The position numbers and the translations under genes were made by a program. A stretch of 64,000 bases of DNA from Acinetobacter sp. ANC 3832 (GTDB lineage: Bacteria; Pseudomonadota; Gammaproteobacteria; Pseudomonadales; Moraxellaceae), in NCBI RefSeq assembly GCF_002135415.1, contig NZ_NEGJ01000006.1:159439-223438 (forward strand), given 5' to 3'. The notes beneath the pieces are model-generated. The model made no database searches and was not told where the DNA came from. It saw nothing but the letters and a program-made list of their open reading frames with translations. The number at the start of each line of letters is the position of its first letter. Within the stretch, counting starts at the first letter, position 1. Below are positions 37,282 through 46,523 of this stretch, in pieces.

Positions 37282-39378
37282 ATGAAATCAGCAAATATCT
37301 TCCTCATCAAAGCACTATTAAGCACATTTTTACCATTGAGTATTTCTTATAGCACTGTTACGCATGCAGGCTTTGAACAACAATGTAGTCCTTCTGAAAG
37401 CTTAGATGGTGGTTCAATTTATGATCCTTGCAACAACCTTCCTGTTTTAATTCCAGGTAATGACAATCACACCAATATGTATTTATTACTCAGTGATCTT
37501 GGTGTTGCCACAATTCAATCACCAAAGCCTGATTCTAATTTATGGGATGCTGTTTATGGCAATGTGCCTTTTCCAGTAGATAGCCTTACTGCTGAAAATA
37601 AAATCCTCAACCAACGTGCTTTTAATCCATCTGATGTGAGCAATTATGAAGAACGTTGTTCAACCATTGAAATAAGCAAAGAAACATTTACTCAACAAGT
37701 AAATTCCAATAAAAATATTTCAACAATTGAAAAGCAAGTATTGATTAATGAACGGAATAAACTCAGCGACTGCTCTATAAAAACTGCCCTCTTGAATATT
37801 GACCCAAATTGGTCTGCAACCGCTCGCCAATATGCGTCTTATCTCAATGCGAGTATTTCTTTTTACAATGCTAACTTTTCCACAGCAAATAAAATTTATG
37901 CCGTATTGAGCAATGTAGATGATGCTTGGCTAAAAGAAACTTCGCAATATATGCAAATCCGCAGTGTACTCAATTCTGCGTATGCAACTGGAATGAATCA
38001 ATATGGGGATGTTGATCTCGACAAAATCAATAAAAACTTACTCAAACAATTTTTAGACAATATCACGACTTATTTAAAGCTTTATCCTAATGGTCAATAT
38101 GTTGCTAGTGCACGAGGTTTCATGCGCCGAGGTTTTTGGCTTATAGGTCGTCAAGATTTATTCGTGAACGAAATTGTCTGGCAACTGAATAATCCAAAAT
38201 CAAAATATTACAATATTGAGATAAACAATCTGCCTGCTGAAATTGATCGTCGCATATTCAGTAGCCAATATTTTGATGTAAAAAATTTAAAAGATCCTTT
38301 CTTTTTAGCCACTTATGATTTAATGCAAATGCGTGAAAAATCTGATAAAGATTTCCATCCGCTGACCTGGAATCAATTAAACGCTCAAAAAGATTATTTT
38401 AAGTCACAACCTGAATTATTCAAATATTTACAAGCTGTGCAATTATTTTATGTTCAGAAAAAACCACAAGAAGCATCAAGCTATCTCCCTGATTCAAGCC
38501 ACGCCAATCCATACCTACAATTCAGTCAGAGTTTTCTAAAAGGTCAAATTTTAGAAAGGATTAATAAAACTCAAGCCGAACAATATTGGGCTCAACAATT
38601 ATCCAAAGCTAAAAATAGCAATCAACGTGGACTATTTGAAACGGCATTGGCAAATCATTTAAATTCAAAGCAAGATATCACGCCATTCTTGGGTAAAAAT
38701 CCTCAAATCAGTCAGCTTAATTTACAAAAGCATTTTATTGTTTATAAAGCCAATGAAGCATCCTTACAAAAATTTATCCAGTCCAATCAAAGCACAATAG
38801 ATCAAAAACAGGCGGCTATTTTTATACTGTTAAATAAAGCATTGAATCATCAAAATTACACTTTATTTAATCAATCTTATGCTTATTTACCTCATGATTT
38901 TACCCAATACAAAGGCTATGAAAGTATTGAAAAGTTAAAAAATAAACCTCCCTTTGCAGATTTTATTTGGAGTGGAATAACAATTACACCGCAATTAAAA
39001 TGTGCCAATTTAACAACACTGACTCAGCAATTAGAAAAATCACCTAAAGACCCTTTATTCAATATTTGTATGGGTGAATATATTCGCGCACCAAAAGCCT
39101 ATTATTCAAACAACTGGAGTGGCGACGTCGATCATTCTGGATTTAAAGGTACAGTATTTACGCGTGGTCAAGTCTATAAAAACATAATTAAAAATGGTCC
39201 AAAAGGTGAAATCCAAGCCTATGCACTTTATCGTGCCATCATGTGTTATTCACCCAGTGGCAATAATGACTGCAGTGATAAAGACGTTTCTAAATCTGTG
39301 CGTAAACAATGGTTTGATCAAATTAAGCAGGATTACCCAAATACCAATTGGGCAAAGTCTTTAAAGTATTATTGGTAA
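37282..39378 (+). CDS. Large secreted protein, probable helical-repeat protein
   Basis: A 698-residue protein with a signal peptide (residues 1-29, ending THA) and no lipobox or further membrane helix, so periplasmic or outer-membrane associated. The interior is built of alpha-helical stretches rich in Asn, Gln and Tyr (for example YASYLNASISFYNANFSTANKIYAVLSN near 193-220) suggestive of TPR-like repeats, but no standard motif is clear. Several cysteine pairs occur. Not recognised beyond this. A DUF3142-type secreted protein follows 122 bases downstream, and similar pairs of a large YfiO-like protein with a DUF3142 protein occur elsewhere by recollection. Confidence 0.75.
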   Translation: MKSANIFLIKALLSTFLPLSISYSTVTHAGFEQQCSPSESLDGGSIYDPCNNLPVLIPGNDNHTNMYLLLSDLGVATIQSPKPDSNLWDAVYGNVPFPVDSLTAENKILNQRAFNPSDVSNYEERCSTIEISKETFTQQVNSNKNISTIEKQVLINERNKLSDCSIKTALLNIDPNWSATARQYASYLNASISFYNANFSTANKIYAVLSNVDDAWLKETSQYMQIRSVLNSAYATGMNQYGDVDLDKINKNLLKQFLDNITTYLKLYPNGQYVASARGFMRRGFWLIGRQDLFVNEIVWQLNNPKSKYYNIEINNLPAEIDRRIFSSQYFDVKNLKDPFFLATYDLMQMREKSDKDFHPLTWNQLNAQKDYFKSQPELFKYLQAVQLFYVQKKPQEASSYLPDSSHANPYLQFSQSFLKGQILERINKTQAEQYWAQQLSKAKNSNQRGLFETALANHLNSKQDITPFLGKNPQISQLNLQKHFIVYKANEASLQKFIQSNQSTIDQKQAAIFILLNKALNHQNYTLFNQSYAYLPHDFTQYKGYESIEKLKNKPPFADFIWSGITITPQLKCANLTTLTQQLEKSPKDPLFNICMGEYIRAPKAYYSNNWSGDVDHSGFKGTVFTRGQVYKNIIKNGPKGEIQAYALYRAIMCYSPSGNNDCSDKDVSKSVRKQWFDQIKQDYPNTNWAKSLKYYW

Positions 39379-39500
39379 ATCACAAGTATCTTGCATATCT
39401 CCTACTCATATATTTTAAAGATGAAAGGTAAAATTTTATAAATTCTTATGCAAGATGCTGAATATTATTAAATAATTTACAATAGCGGTTAGGATAAATA

Positions 39501-40259
39501 ATGATGCTAAAACAGATTTATGCACTTTTTTTCGTGTTCTGTTTATGTTTGAATTTACAAGCATCTCAGCCAAGTCAATCTGCAGTTTTAAATCAAAAAA
39601 ATAGCAATACCACTGTTGATGCAAATGACTATTCTAGCTTTTGGATTTGGGGCAATATTACAACTGCCCCTTATTTATCCAAAGCCAAAGAACTGTATAT
39701 TTTGCAGGGTGAAATCCGCGTCTCAAAACAAACGAAGCAATCCGTTTTTATTCCTCAAGGCATTACTCTACTGCAAATCCCGCATCAGAAAGTTTGGTTA
39801 GTCTTTCGCAACCATCATTTAAACTGGAATGATGATGAATTAAAGCAAATTTTACAAAGAATAAAGCAGTGGGAAAACTCTGGAAATCAAATTCAAGGTA
39901 TACAAATTGACTTCGATGCGCGAACTAAAAATTTAAAAGACTACGCCCTTTTTCTTGAAAAAATTCGCAAGCAACTTCCTCAGAAATACCAATTAAGTAT
40001 TACAGGGTTAATGGATTGGACCAATATTCAGGATATTGAAACGCTTAGGCTTTTTAGAGAAAATATTAGTGAGCTTGTAATACAAACCTATCAAGGCTCA
40101 ACCACCATTGCAAACTATCAAACCTATTTAAAGAAAGTTTCAGCAATGAAACTCCCTTATAAAATTGGATTGGTGCAACATGGGGAATGGAATTCAAACT
40201 TGAAGCTGGATTCCGACTCAAACTTTAAAGGTTATGTGGTATTTTTATTGAGGCACTAA
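39501..40259 (+). CDS. Secreted DUF3142-type protein
   Basis: A 252-residue protein with a signal peptide (about 1-21, ending LQA). FWIWGNITTAP near 46-56 and the barrel-like strand IQGIQIDFDARTKNLKDYALFLEKIRKQLP near 134-163 fit DUF3142, whose members look like inactive or atypical TIM-barrel glycosidase folds. IQIDFDA resembles the acidic end of a catalytic strand in GH families. Function unknown. It lies downstream of the 698-residue secreted protein and probably works with it. Confidence 0.7.
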   Translation: MMLKQIYALFFVFCLCLNLQASQPSQSAVLNQKNSNTTVDANDYSSFWIWGNITTAPYLSKAKELYILQGEIRVSKQTKQSVFIPQGITLLQIPHQKVWLVFRNHHLNWNDDELKQILQRIKQWENSGNQIQGIQIDFDARTKNLKDYALFLEKIRKQLPQKYQLSITGLMDWTNIQDIETLRLFRENISELVIQTYQGSTTIANYQTYLKKVSAMKLPYKIGLVQHGEWNSNLKLDSDSNFKGYVVFLLRH

Positions 40260-40272
40260 TATTGATCTTCAA

Positions 40273-40764
40273 TCATTTTCCAAAAAATTCGGAATCCTTT
40301 TCAAAACGACCAAACAATTCATCCATTTTCGCAGCATATCTCATGTCCAAACGATGCCACAGCATTTTAGGTAAAGGGATTAATTGTAAAGTATCACTTC
40401 TATACGAGATCTTACAAAAACGAATTTCATAGTCAGGCTGTAATATTTCATTTAGTGACAATAATGTCGTATCACGATCAGAGCCTTCGCCTAAATATGG
40501 AATCAATAAAGATTTTTCACCATACTGAATTGTAATGCTAAAACCCTGTTTATTATCAGTGTCTTCAAGTTCTGCAAATAAATGTCCAGTTTCTAAAATA
40601 TTTTCACAATAATTGATAATTTCTTCATCCTCTTCACGCCAATCTACCACCATAACAATGTCATAACGACCATCAAAGACATCATTATAAAAATCAGCAG
40701 TAGGGTTTTCGATATAAGATTCGATCGTTTCAAATTTTTCTGTACTATAGTTTTTCATCATCAT
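40273..40764 (-). CDS. Uncharacterised acidic cytoplasmic protein
   Basis: A 163-residue acidic protein with no signal or membrane segment; not recognised. The alternation of strands and acidic loops (FDGRYDIVMVVDWREEDEEIINYCENIL) and its isolated position are reminiscent of small immunity-type proteins, but no toxin lies nearby. Three consecutive ATG codons open the frame; the first, after a weak GAGC site, is used. Convergent with the DUF3142 gene. Confidence 0.65.
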   Translation of the reverse strand: MMMKNYSTEKFETIESYIENPTADFYNDVFDGRYDIVMVVDWREEDEEIINYCENILETGHLFAELEDTDNKQGFSITIQYGEKSLLIPYLGEGSDRDTTLLSLNEILQPDYEIRFCKISYRSDTLQLIPLPKMLWHRLDMRYAAKMDELFGRFEKDSEFFGK

Positions 40765-40898
40765 TGCTCTTTTTTATTTGTTTAGAATCTAAAGATTCAC
40801 ATTTCAAATGTCAGTTTTTATTGTGTAAAATATCAGCTTCCAATTTTTACGATAATTTCGAATAAAAGTGACTGTATAATAAATAGTTAAATATTAAA

Positions 40899-40927
40899 TT
40901 GTGTTTAGGTCGAAATTTTCCTATAAT
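40899..40927 (+). promoter_or_regulatory. Probable promoter of the rpsF operon
   Basis: TATAAT at 40922-40927 with TTGTGT 17 bases upstream. It would give a leader of about 100 bases before rpsF. Confidence 0.5.
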
Positions 40928-40981
40928 AAGCGCTCGCAATTTTTGCGGCTCAATCAAATATATGTTTGGTTGTGACTCCTT

Positions 40982-41035
40982 GCTTCAAATTTTATTTAAA
41001 AAGTTTGAGGCTGTATAAACCGTAAGGAGCTGACA
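40982..41035 (+). promoter_or_regulatory. Candidate S6:S18-binding leader
   Basis: GCTTCAAA / TTTGAGGC stem (40982-40989 and 41004-41011) followed by ACCGTAAGGAGC, in which a CCG precedes the ribosome binding site of rpsF. Many bacteria carry an S6:S18 autoregulatory motif with a conserved CCG here. The assignment rests on position and the CCG only. Confidence 0.4.
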
Positions 41036-41422
41036 ATGCGTCACTACGAAATCGTAATTCTGGTACACCCAGACCAAAGCGATCAAGTTGTGGGAATGGT
41101 AGAACGCTACATTTCTCACATCAAAGATGCTGAAGGTCAAATTCACCGTCTTGAAGATTGGGGCCGTCGCCAATTGGCTTACCCAATTAACAAAATCCAT
41201 AAAGCGCACTACATTTTAATGAATGTTGAATGTGGTCAAACTACGCTTAATGAATTAGAAGAATTGTTCCGTTATAACGACGCAATCCTTCGTAATGTGA
41301 TTATCCGTCGTGAAAACGCTATCACTGAAGAGTCTTTACTTGCTAAGAGTGCTGAAGAAAAACGTGCGCGTAAAGCTCAACGTGAAGAAGCACAACAAGC
41401 TCAAGATTCTGCTGAAGCATAA
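41036..41422 (+). CDS. rpsF: 30S ribosomal protein S6
   Basis: 128 residues opening [18 protein letters not shown], the S6 signature, with [26 protein letters not shown] in the middle and an Ala/Glu-rich tail. First gene of rpsF-rpsR-rplI; primosomal priB is not present between rpsF and rpsR. Strong TAAGGAG ribosome binding site. Confidence 0.98.
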   Translation: MRHYEIVILVHPDQSDQVVGMVERYISHIKDAEGQIHRLEDWGRRQLAYPINKIHKAHYILMNVECGQTTLNELEELFRYNDAILRNVIIRRENAITEESLLAKSAEEKRARKAQREEAQQAQDSAEA

Positions 41423-41434
41423 GGAGAACAATCA

Positions 41435-41662
41435 ATGGCACGTTTTTACCGTCGTCGCAAGTTCTGCCGCTTTACAGCAGAGAAAGTTACGTACATCGAC
41501 TACAAAGATATCGATACTTTAAAACAGTACATCACTGAAAATGGCAAGATTGTTCCTAGCCGTATTACAGGTACTAAAGCTCGTTACCAACGTCAATTAG
41601 CGCTTGCTATTAAACAAGCTCGCTACTTGTCTTTGATCCCTTACACTGACAATCATAAGTGA
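41435..41662 (+). CDS. rpsR: 30S ribosomal protein S18
   Basis: 75 residues, basic, with [24 protein letters not shown] and the S18 core [40 protein letters not shown]. It binds next to S6 on the 30S platform. 12 bases from rpsF. Confidence 0.98.
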   Translation: MARFYRRRKFCRFTAEKVTYIDYKDIDTLKQYITENGKIVPSRITGTKARYQRQLALAIKQARYLSLIPYTDNHK

Positions 41663-41671
41663 GGTTGAGCT

Positions 41672-42118
41672 GTGGATATTATTTTATTACAACGCATTAA
41701 GAACCTTGGTAAATTAGGCGATAAAGTTTCAGTTAAAGCTGGTTACGGCCGTAACTTCCTTATCCCTCAAGGTAAAGCAGTTGCTGCGACTGAGTCAAAC
41801 ACTGCTGCTTTTGAAGCTCGTCGTGCTGATCTTGAGAAACAAGAAGCTGATATTTTAGCTTCTGCTCAAGCACGTGCTGACCAATTGAACGAAGTAAATA
41901 TCGTAATCACTGCGAAAGCTGGTGACGAAGGTAAATTATTCGGTTCTATCGGTACTCGTGATATCGCTGACGCGTTGACAAATGCTGGTCTTACTGTTGA
42001 CCGTGCTGAAGTTCGTTTACCGAACGGTGCACTTCGTCACACTGGCGAATTTAACATCGCAATCCAATTGCACCATGATGTTACTGCTGAAGTTCTCGTT
42101 ACTATCGTATCTGAGTAA
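41672..42118 (+). CDS. rplI: 50S ribosomal protein L9
   Basis: 148 residues; the N-terminal [24 protein letters not shown] signature is followed by the long connecting helix and C-terminal RNA-binding domain ([15 protein letters not shown]). Start is GTG at 41672, preceded by GAGG. Last gene of the ribosomal operon. Confidence 0.98.
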   Translation: MDIILLQRIKNLGKLGDKVSVKAGYGRNFLIPQGKAVAATESNTAAFEARRADLEKQEADILASAQARADQLNEVNIVITAKAGDEGKLFGSIGTRDIADALTNAGLTVDRAEVRLPNGALRHTGEFNIAIQLHHDVTAEVLVTIVSE

Positions 42119-42128
42119 CTTCTTGCCT

Positions 42129-42161
42129 AAAAAAGAGCATGCTTTTGCATGCTCTTTTTTT
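42129..42161 (+). terminator. Terminator of the rpsF-rpsR-rplI operon
   Basis: A perfect 14-base stem: AAAAAAGAGCATGC, loop TTTT, then its complement, ending in a T-run. Confidence 0.95.
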
Positions 42162-42315
42162 ATCTTTAAAATTTAGCTTTAGCCCCCATTATTATGACAA
42201 GATAGATCTTTGTTACTTATCTGCTATTTCTCTATTAGATACTTTATGACTTTTGAATTAAGATGAGTCATAACTGATTTACTTCTTATTGTTTAATTAA
42301 AAATCAAGGTTTTAT

Positions 42316-43761
42316 ATGTCTCAGGCAACTGCCACTGCTTCTACAAATACCTTTAAAACTGATGCAAAATCAACTGACTCTGCACAGCTCAAAGAATTTC
42401 GTACACCGCCACATAATTTGGCGATTGAACAGGCTGTGCTTGCTGCATTAATGACTGTAGCTGAGTCGTTTGAGCAAGTTAATGATACTTTGCAAGAAAA
42501 TGATTTTTATGCGACACGCCATAAATATATTTACCGTGCCATTGAAAAACTTGCACAAGAAAACTCGCCTTATGATGCAGTATTGGTCAACGATTGGCTG
42601 ATTAAACAAAACTTATTAGATGCTGTTGGTGGCGAAGAATATTTAATGCAATTGATGGCAGATTCTCCATCTAGTTTTTATAATTTAGAAACCTATGCCA
42701 CTAAAATTAAAGAATTTGCCACTTTAAGAAGTATGATTAAAGTTGGCAATGAAATTCTACAAAATGCTTATGACACTAAAGGTCGTGAAGTTAGTGATAT
42801 TCTAGATTTGGCTGAAACCAATATTTTCTCGATAGCAGAACAACATAATAACAATGCTAAAGCACAAGGCCCTAAAGCCATTTCTTCTGTCGTCGCAGAT
42901 GTATTTGATAAGTTAAATGAACTTTCTCAAATGGAAGGTAACATTACTGGTTTAACCACTGGCTTCTTAGAATTAGACAATAAAACATCTGGAATGCAAG
43001 CAGGCGACATGATTATTGTTGCTGCACGTCCATCTATGGGTAAAACAACTTTTGCCATGAACCTTGTAGAAAGTGTTTTATTTAACTGTGATTTACCTGC
43101 TTTAGTATTCTCGATGGAGATGCCCGCAGATTCTATTGCCATGCGTCTAATTTCTGCATACGGAAAAGTCCATCAAGGTCATTTACGTTCAGGTAAATTG
43201 GATGGTGACGAATGGTCTAAAGTCACAGGAACCATTTTGCAGCTTCAAGAAAAACATTTGTATATTGATGACTCATCTGCCCTTCCACCAACCGAGTTAC
43301 GTGCGCGTGCGCGACGTATTGCCAAACAACATGGTGGTAAATTGGGTTGTATTATGGTCGATTATCTTCAGTTAATGAAAGTTCCTGGCATGGGTGATAA
43401 CCGTGTGGGTGAAATTGGTGAAATTTCAAGAAGCTTAAAAGCTTTAGCAAAAGAAATGAAATGCCCAGTAATTGCACTCTCTCAGCTCAACCGTTCTCTT
43501 GAGAATCGCCCAAATAAACGTCCTGTGATGTCAGATCTGCGTGAATCGGGTGCAATTGAGCAGGATGCCGATTTAATCATGTTTATTTATCGCGATGAAG
43601 TCTATAACAAAGAGTCTAAAGAAGCAGGTACCGCTGAAATTATTATTGGTAAACAGCGTAATGGGCCAATTGGTAGTGTACGCCTTGCCTTTGAAGGTCA
43701 ATATACTCGTTTCAGTAACTTATCCCCTGAATATTATGCTCAATATCAAGATGATGAATAA
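42316..43761 (+). CDS. dnaB: Replicative DNA helicase DnaB
   Basis: Hexameric 5'-3' helicase of the replication fork. The 481-residue protein has the N-terminal primase-interaction domain (about 30-135), the linker and a RecA-like C-terminal domain with Walker A ARPSMGKTTFA near 237-247, Walker B CIMVDYLQLM and the DLRESGAIEQDADLI motif. The N-terminal 25 residues rich in Thr, Ser and Ala are an extension over E. coli DnaB. No intein is visible. rplI-dnaB-alr is a conserved order. Confidence 0.98.
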   Translation: MSQATATASTNTFKTDAKSTDSAQLKEFRTPPHNLAIEQAVLAALMTVAESFEQVNDTLQENDFYATRHKYIYRAIEKLAQENSPYDAVLVNDWLIKQNLLDAVGGEEYLMQLMADSPSSFYNLETYATKIKEFATLRSMIKVGNEILQNAYDTKGREVSDILDLAETNIFSIAEQHNNNAKAQGPKAISSVVADVFDKLNELSQMEGNITGLTTGFLELDNKTSGMQAGDMIIVAARPSMGKTTFAMNLVESVLFNCDLPALVFSMEMPADSIAMRLISAYGKVHQGHLRSGKLDGDEWSKVTGTILQLQEKHLYIDDSSALPPTELRARARRIAKQHGGKLGCIMVDYLQLMKVPGMGDNRVGEIGEISRSLKALAKEMKCPVIALSQLNRSLENRPNKRPVMSDLRESGAIEQDADLIMFIYRDEVYNKESKEAGTAEIIIGKQRNGPIGSVRLAFEGQYTRFSNLSPEYYAQYQDDE

Positions 43762-43782
43762 TTTTTAAGTGATTTTAAAAAT

Positions 43783-43812
43783 ATAAAACGGACATTTATA
43801 TGTCCGTTTTAT
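43783..43812. terminator. Bidirectional terminator between dnaB and the DUF4259 gene
   Basis: ATAAAACGGACAT-TTAT-ATGTCCGTTTTAT, perfect 13-base stem between convergent genes. Confidence 0.88.
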
Positions 43813-43833
43813 ATTTGCACAAGAGAAAAACAA

Positions 43834-44253
43834 TCATAATTTAGATTGTAGTATTTCTTTTAATGTATCTAAGTTTGCAATCCATTCTACATGATCGTCT
43901 GAATCTAACCACAACTCATCTAGTTCTGAATTTTCTTGAGTTAATAAATCTAAAGCAAGTACGCCTTTCTGAATGAGTGTAGCAGATGGCTTTTCTGATA
44001 GTTTAGCAATCCATTGATTTACACCACCTAAAAACTCTAGATCTTCTGTACTCTGTCCTAAAATTTGCACAAGTACTTCTGCTGCTGCATGTGCAATACA
44101 TCCAACATCGGCATCAATAAAATCTTCATCTTTTCCAGCGATCACCTGATCAAATGCTTCTTCAATTGCACTAAAACCTGAACTTTCTTTTAATTCAGCA
44201 GCCCAATCACAAGCTTGATCATTACCAAATGGTTCGTGCGACCATGTACCCAT
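43834..44253 (-). CDS. DUF4259 family protein
   Basis: A 139-residue acidic protein opening MGTWSHEPFGNDQACDWAAEL, the MGTWxxxxFxNDxAxDW signature of DUF4259. The rest is helical (DADVGCIAHAAAEVLVQIL). Function unknown; members often lie near toxin-immunity or stress genes. Located between dnaB and alr on the opposite strand, where it interrupts the usual dnaB-alr adjacency. Confidence 0.83.
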   Translation of the reverse strand: MGTWSHEPFGNDQACDWAAELKESSGFSAIEEAFDQVIAGKDEDFIDADVGCIAHAAAEVLVQILGQSTEDLEFLGGVNQWIAKLSEKPSATLIQKGVLALDLLTQENSELDELWLDSDDHVEWIANLDTLKEILQSKL

Positions 44254-44643
44254 ATAACCTCCAAACGTTGAACTTTATTTTGCTAGACACCCTTAATTTC
44301 ATCCTATTACGAAATAGTGATAAAAATAAAGATTCAATGTTATACAAATTGTATTGAGCACAAAGTGACTATGTCTATATTCTAATTTTTAGTTTTCTTC
44401 TAAATACGTTGCATACTTTAAATTTTCTGAATATTCCAATAACCAAAAAATTTACCGATGCAAAACAGGTAAATGATTAAAAACATAAATGTTGATGTTT
44501 ATTTATAAATGATAGGCATACAATACCCACCTATATATTAAGGCTGAACAAGGGTTTAGACTCAATTTTATTGCCTTAAAATATCGTGTATAACCAATAA
44601 ATGACATTATTTAGAATTTATTCCTTCAAAGGAGTCCATCAGG
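44254..44643. other. Intergenic region upstream of alr
   Basis: A 390-base divergent gap, AT-rich, presumably holding the alr and DUF4259 promoters. A GGAG site at 44631-44634 serves the GTG start of alr. No further structure or frame is convincing. Confidence 0.5.
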
Positions 44644-45711
44644 GTGCGCCAAGCTACAGTTCATATTGACAGAGAAGCACTGCAATATAATTTAAACCGT
44701 GTTAAACAACTTGCACCAACTGCAAAAGTCGTCAGTATGGTCAAAGCCAATGCTTACGGACACGGAATCAAAGACTGTCTGGCAGCCTTAAGTTCTACGG
44801 ATGCCTTTGGTGTCGCCTGCTTAGAAGAAGCCTTAGAAATTCGAGCATTAGGCTATGCTCAACCGATTACACTCATTGAAGGGGTTTTTTCCGAAGATGA
44901 AATGAATGTGGTGATTAATAATAATCTTGAAGTGATTGTGCATCACCAACCACAAATTAAATGGTTACTTGCACATAAAGAATTATATTTAGCAAAAAAT
45001 TTAAAAGTTTGGGTCAAACTTAATAGCGGCATGAACCGTTTAGGTTTCAAATTTGCAGAAATTATTGATGTCATTCATTTACTGAAAGCTGAAGGTTTTG
45101 ACTGTGTCCTCGCAATGCATTTTGCCAATGCTGATACAGAAAATCACCCATTAAATGAACAACAGAAAAATCAATTTCTACAAGTCAAACAAGCTTGCTC
45201 ACCTATTTTAGCTTCATGCTGTAATTCAGCAGCAATTTTTAAATGGCCTGAACTCAATTTTGATTTTGTCCGCCCTGGAATTATGCTGTACGGCGCTTCG
45301 CCTTTTGCAGACCTGTCTGCACATGATTTAGATATTCGCCCAGTCATGACATTTACTGCTGAGGTTATTGCTTTGAATACCATTCAAGCAGGTGAATCCG
45401 TGGGTTATGGTTCTACATTCATTGCAGATAAAATAATGAATATTGCCATTGTTTCAATTGGTTATGGTGATGGCTATCCACGTGCTTTTATTCAACAAAA
45501 CTATGTTGTGATTCATGGTCAGAAAAGATGTGTGATTGGTCGTGTTGCGATGGATATGATTGCGATTGATGTGACTGATTTAGAGATAACCTTAGGAACT
45601 GAAGTTGAGCTTTGGGGCAAACAACGCTTAGTCGATGATGTTGCTGAAGCCAATGGCACCATTGGCTACGAATTACTTTGTCGCTTAAGTAATAGACCCA
45701 GTCGTAAATAA
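44644..45711 (+). CDS. alr: Alanine racemase
   Basis: PLP enzyme interconverting L- and D-alanine for peptidoglycan. The PLP lysine is K34 in SMVKANAYGHG, the second catalytic residue is Y255 in SVGYGSTF, and RVAMDMIAIDVTD is a further family motif. 355 residues. The start is GTG 44644, with GGAG 10 bases upstream. Downstream of dnaB as in other Acinetobacter and Pseudomonas relatives. Confidence 0.96.
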   Translation: MRQATVHIDREALQYNLNRVKQLAPTAKVVSMVKANAYGHGIKDCLAALSSTDAFGVACLEEALEIRALGYAQPITLIEGVFSEDEMNVVINNNLEVIVHHQPQIKWLLAHKELYLAKNLKVWVKLNSGMNRLGFKFAEIIDVIHLLKAEGFDCVLAMHFANADTENHPLNEQQKNQFLQVKQACSPILASCCNSAAIFKWPELNFDFVRPGIMLYGASPFADLSAHDLDIRPVMTFTAEVIALNTIQAGESVGYGSTFIADKIMNIAIVSIGYGDGYPRAFIQQNYVVIHGQKRCVIGRVAMDMIAIDVTDLEITLGTEVELWGKQRLVDDVAEANGTIGYELLCRLSNRPSRK

Positions 45712-45725
45712 TCCAATTTAAAAAT

Positions 45726-45755
45726 AAAAAATCCAAGCTATGACTTGGATTTTTT
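45726..45755. terminator. Bidirectional terminator between alr and the BLUF gene
   Basis: AAAAAATCCAAG-CTATGA-CTTGGATTTTTT between two convergent genes. Confidence 0.9.
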
Positions 45756-45758
45756 ATT

Positions 45759-46178
45759 TTATAGAGAATCTTGATCTATTTCATAAAGTAACTTTAATAA
45801 ATGAGGCAACTCGTCATCTGTCAGTTTAATCAGTGAAAGTCCATCCAAACCCTTTTGTTTAAAATAATGGTGTAAATGGCTTTTACGATTTACATATTTC
45901 ATTGACCATTGATTAAAATGAGCTGTTTCAATTTTTTTAGTTTTATATAATTTCACTTCTTGGTGGCGTCGATCTTTTTGGATATTCTGAAATAAGGCTT
46001 CTATAATCGCTTCATCTCCTTCCAAACATTGAAAAAAATATTCATCCGAAAAATACAACACACCATGAATATTATGTCTGACATTAAAATCGCGCGCTTC
46101 ACCCAAAATATCTCTCAGATCATTCAATATTGTATGATCTAAAGATGTGGTTTTACTTGAATAACAAAGCTGAAACAT
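45759..46178 (-). CDS. Short BLUF-domain blue-light sensor
   Basis: A 139-residue protein consisting of one BLUF domain (about 1-95) plus a helical tail. The flavin hydrogen-bond network residues are all present: Y6, N32 and Q50, with W91 and M93 in the fifth strand as in other BLUF proteins. It resembles A. baumannii BlsA in length and in LRDILGEARDFN, GVLYF and FFQCLEG. BlsA-type proteins act by binding other regulators rather than through an output domain. Isolated and convergent with alr. Confidence 0.9.
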   Translation of the reverse strand: MFQLCYSSKTTSLDHTILNDLRDILGEARDFNVRHNIHGVLYFSDEYFFQCLEGDEAIIEALFQNIQKDRRHQEVKLYKTKKIETAHFNQWSMKYVNRKSHLHHYFKQKGLDGLSLIKLTDDELPHLLKLLYEIDQDSL

Positions 46179-46523
46179 GCCTTCCCCTGCTGAATTTACT
46201 TTTAATATTCAATGTGTTTAAATTTTATCTACAAGAATCATTTTTCAAAAAGATTAAGAATAATAAATTGTATGCCTCTATTTATAGCCTATTCATTCTC
46301 GCTTAAACATCATTAACAATTGAGTCATCTAACAATAAGCGAGCCTCTAGGTGCTCGATAAATTTATTATTCTAATTTTATAAAGTAAATTCAGAAGCAT
46401 AACAACATTAAAAATTTATTTTTAGTACTTTATCATCATAAATATCTTGTATAAAACAGGCTAATTTCCGCTTATAGAAGAAACATAAAGAGTTGATGAA
46501 TATCAATAAAATTTGCTTAATCA
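46179..46523. other. Intergenic region between the BLUF and Anbu genes
   Basis: A 345-base gap holding the promoter of the BLUF gene on the left and the 3' end of the Anbu unit on the right. A CGAGC-CTCTAGGT-GCTCG stem lies near 46339-46356 without a T-run. No other feature is visible. Confidence 0.5.
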
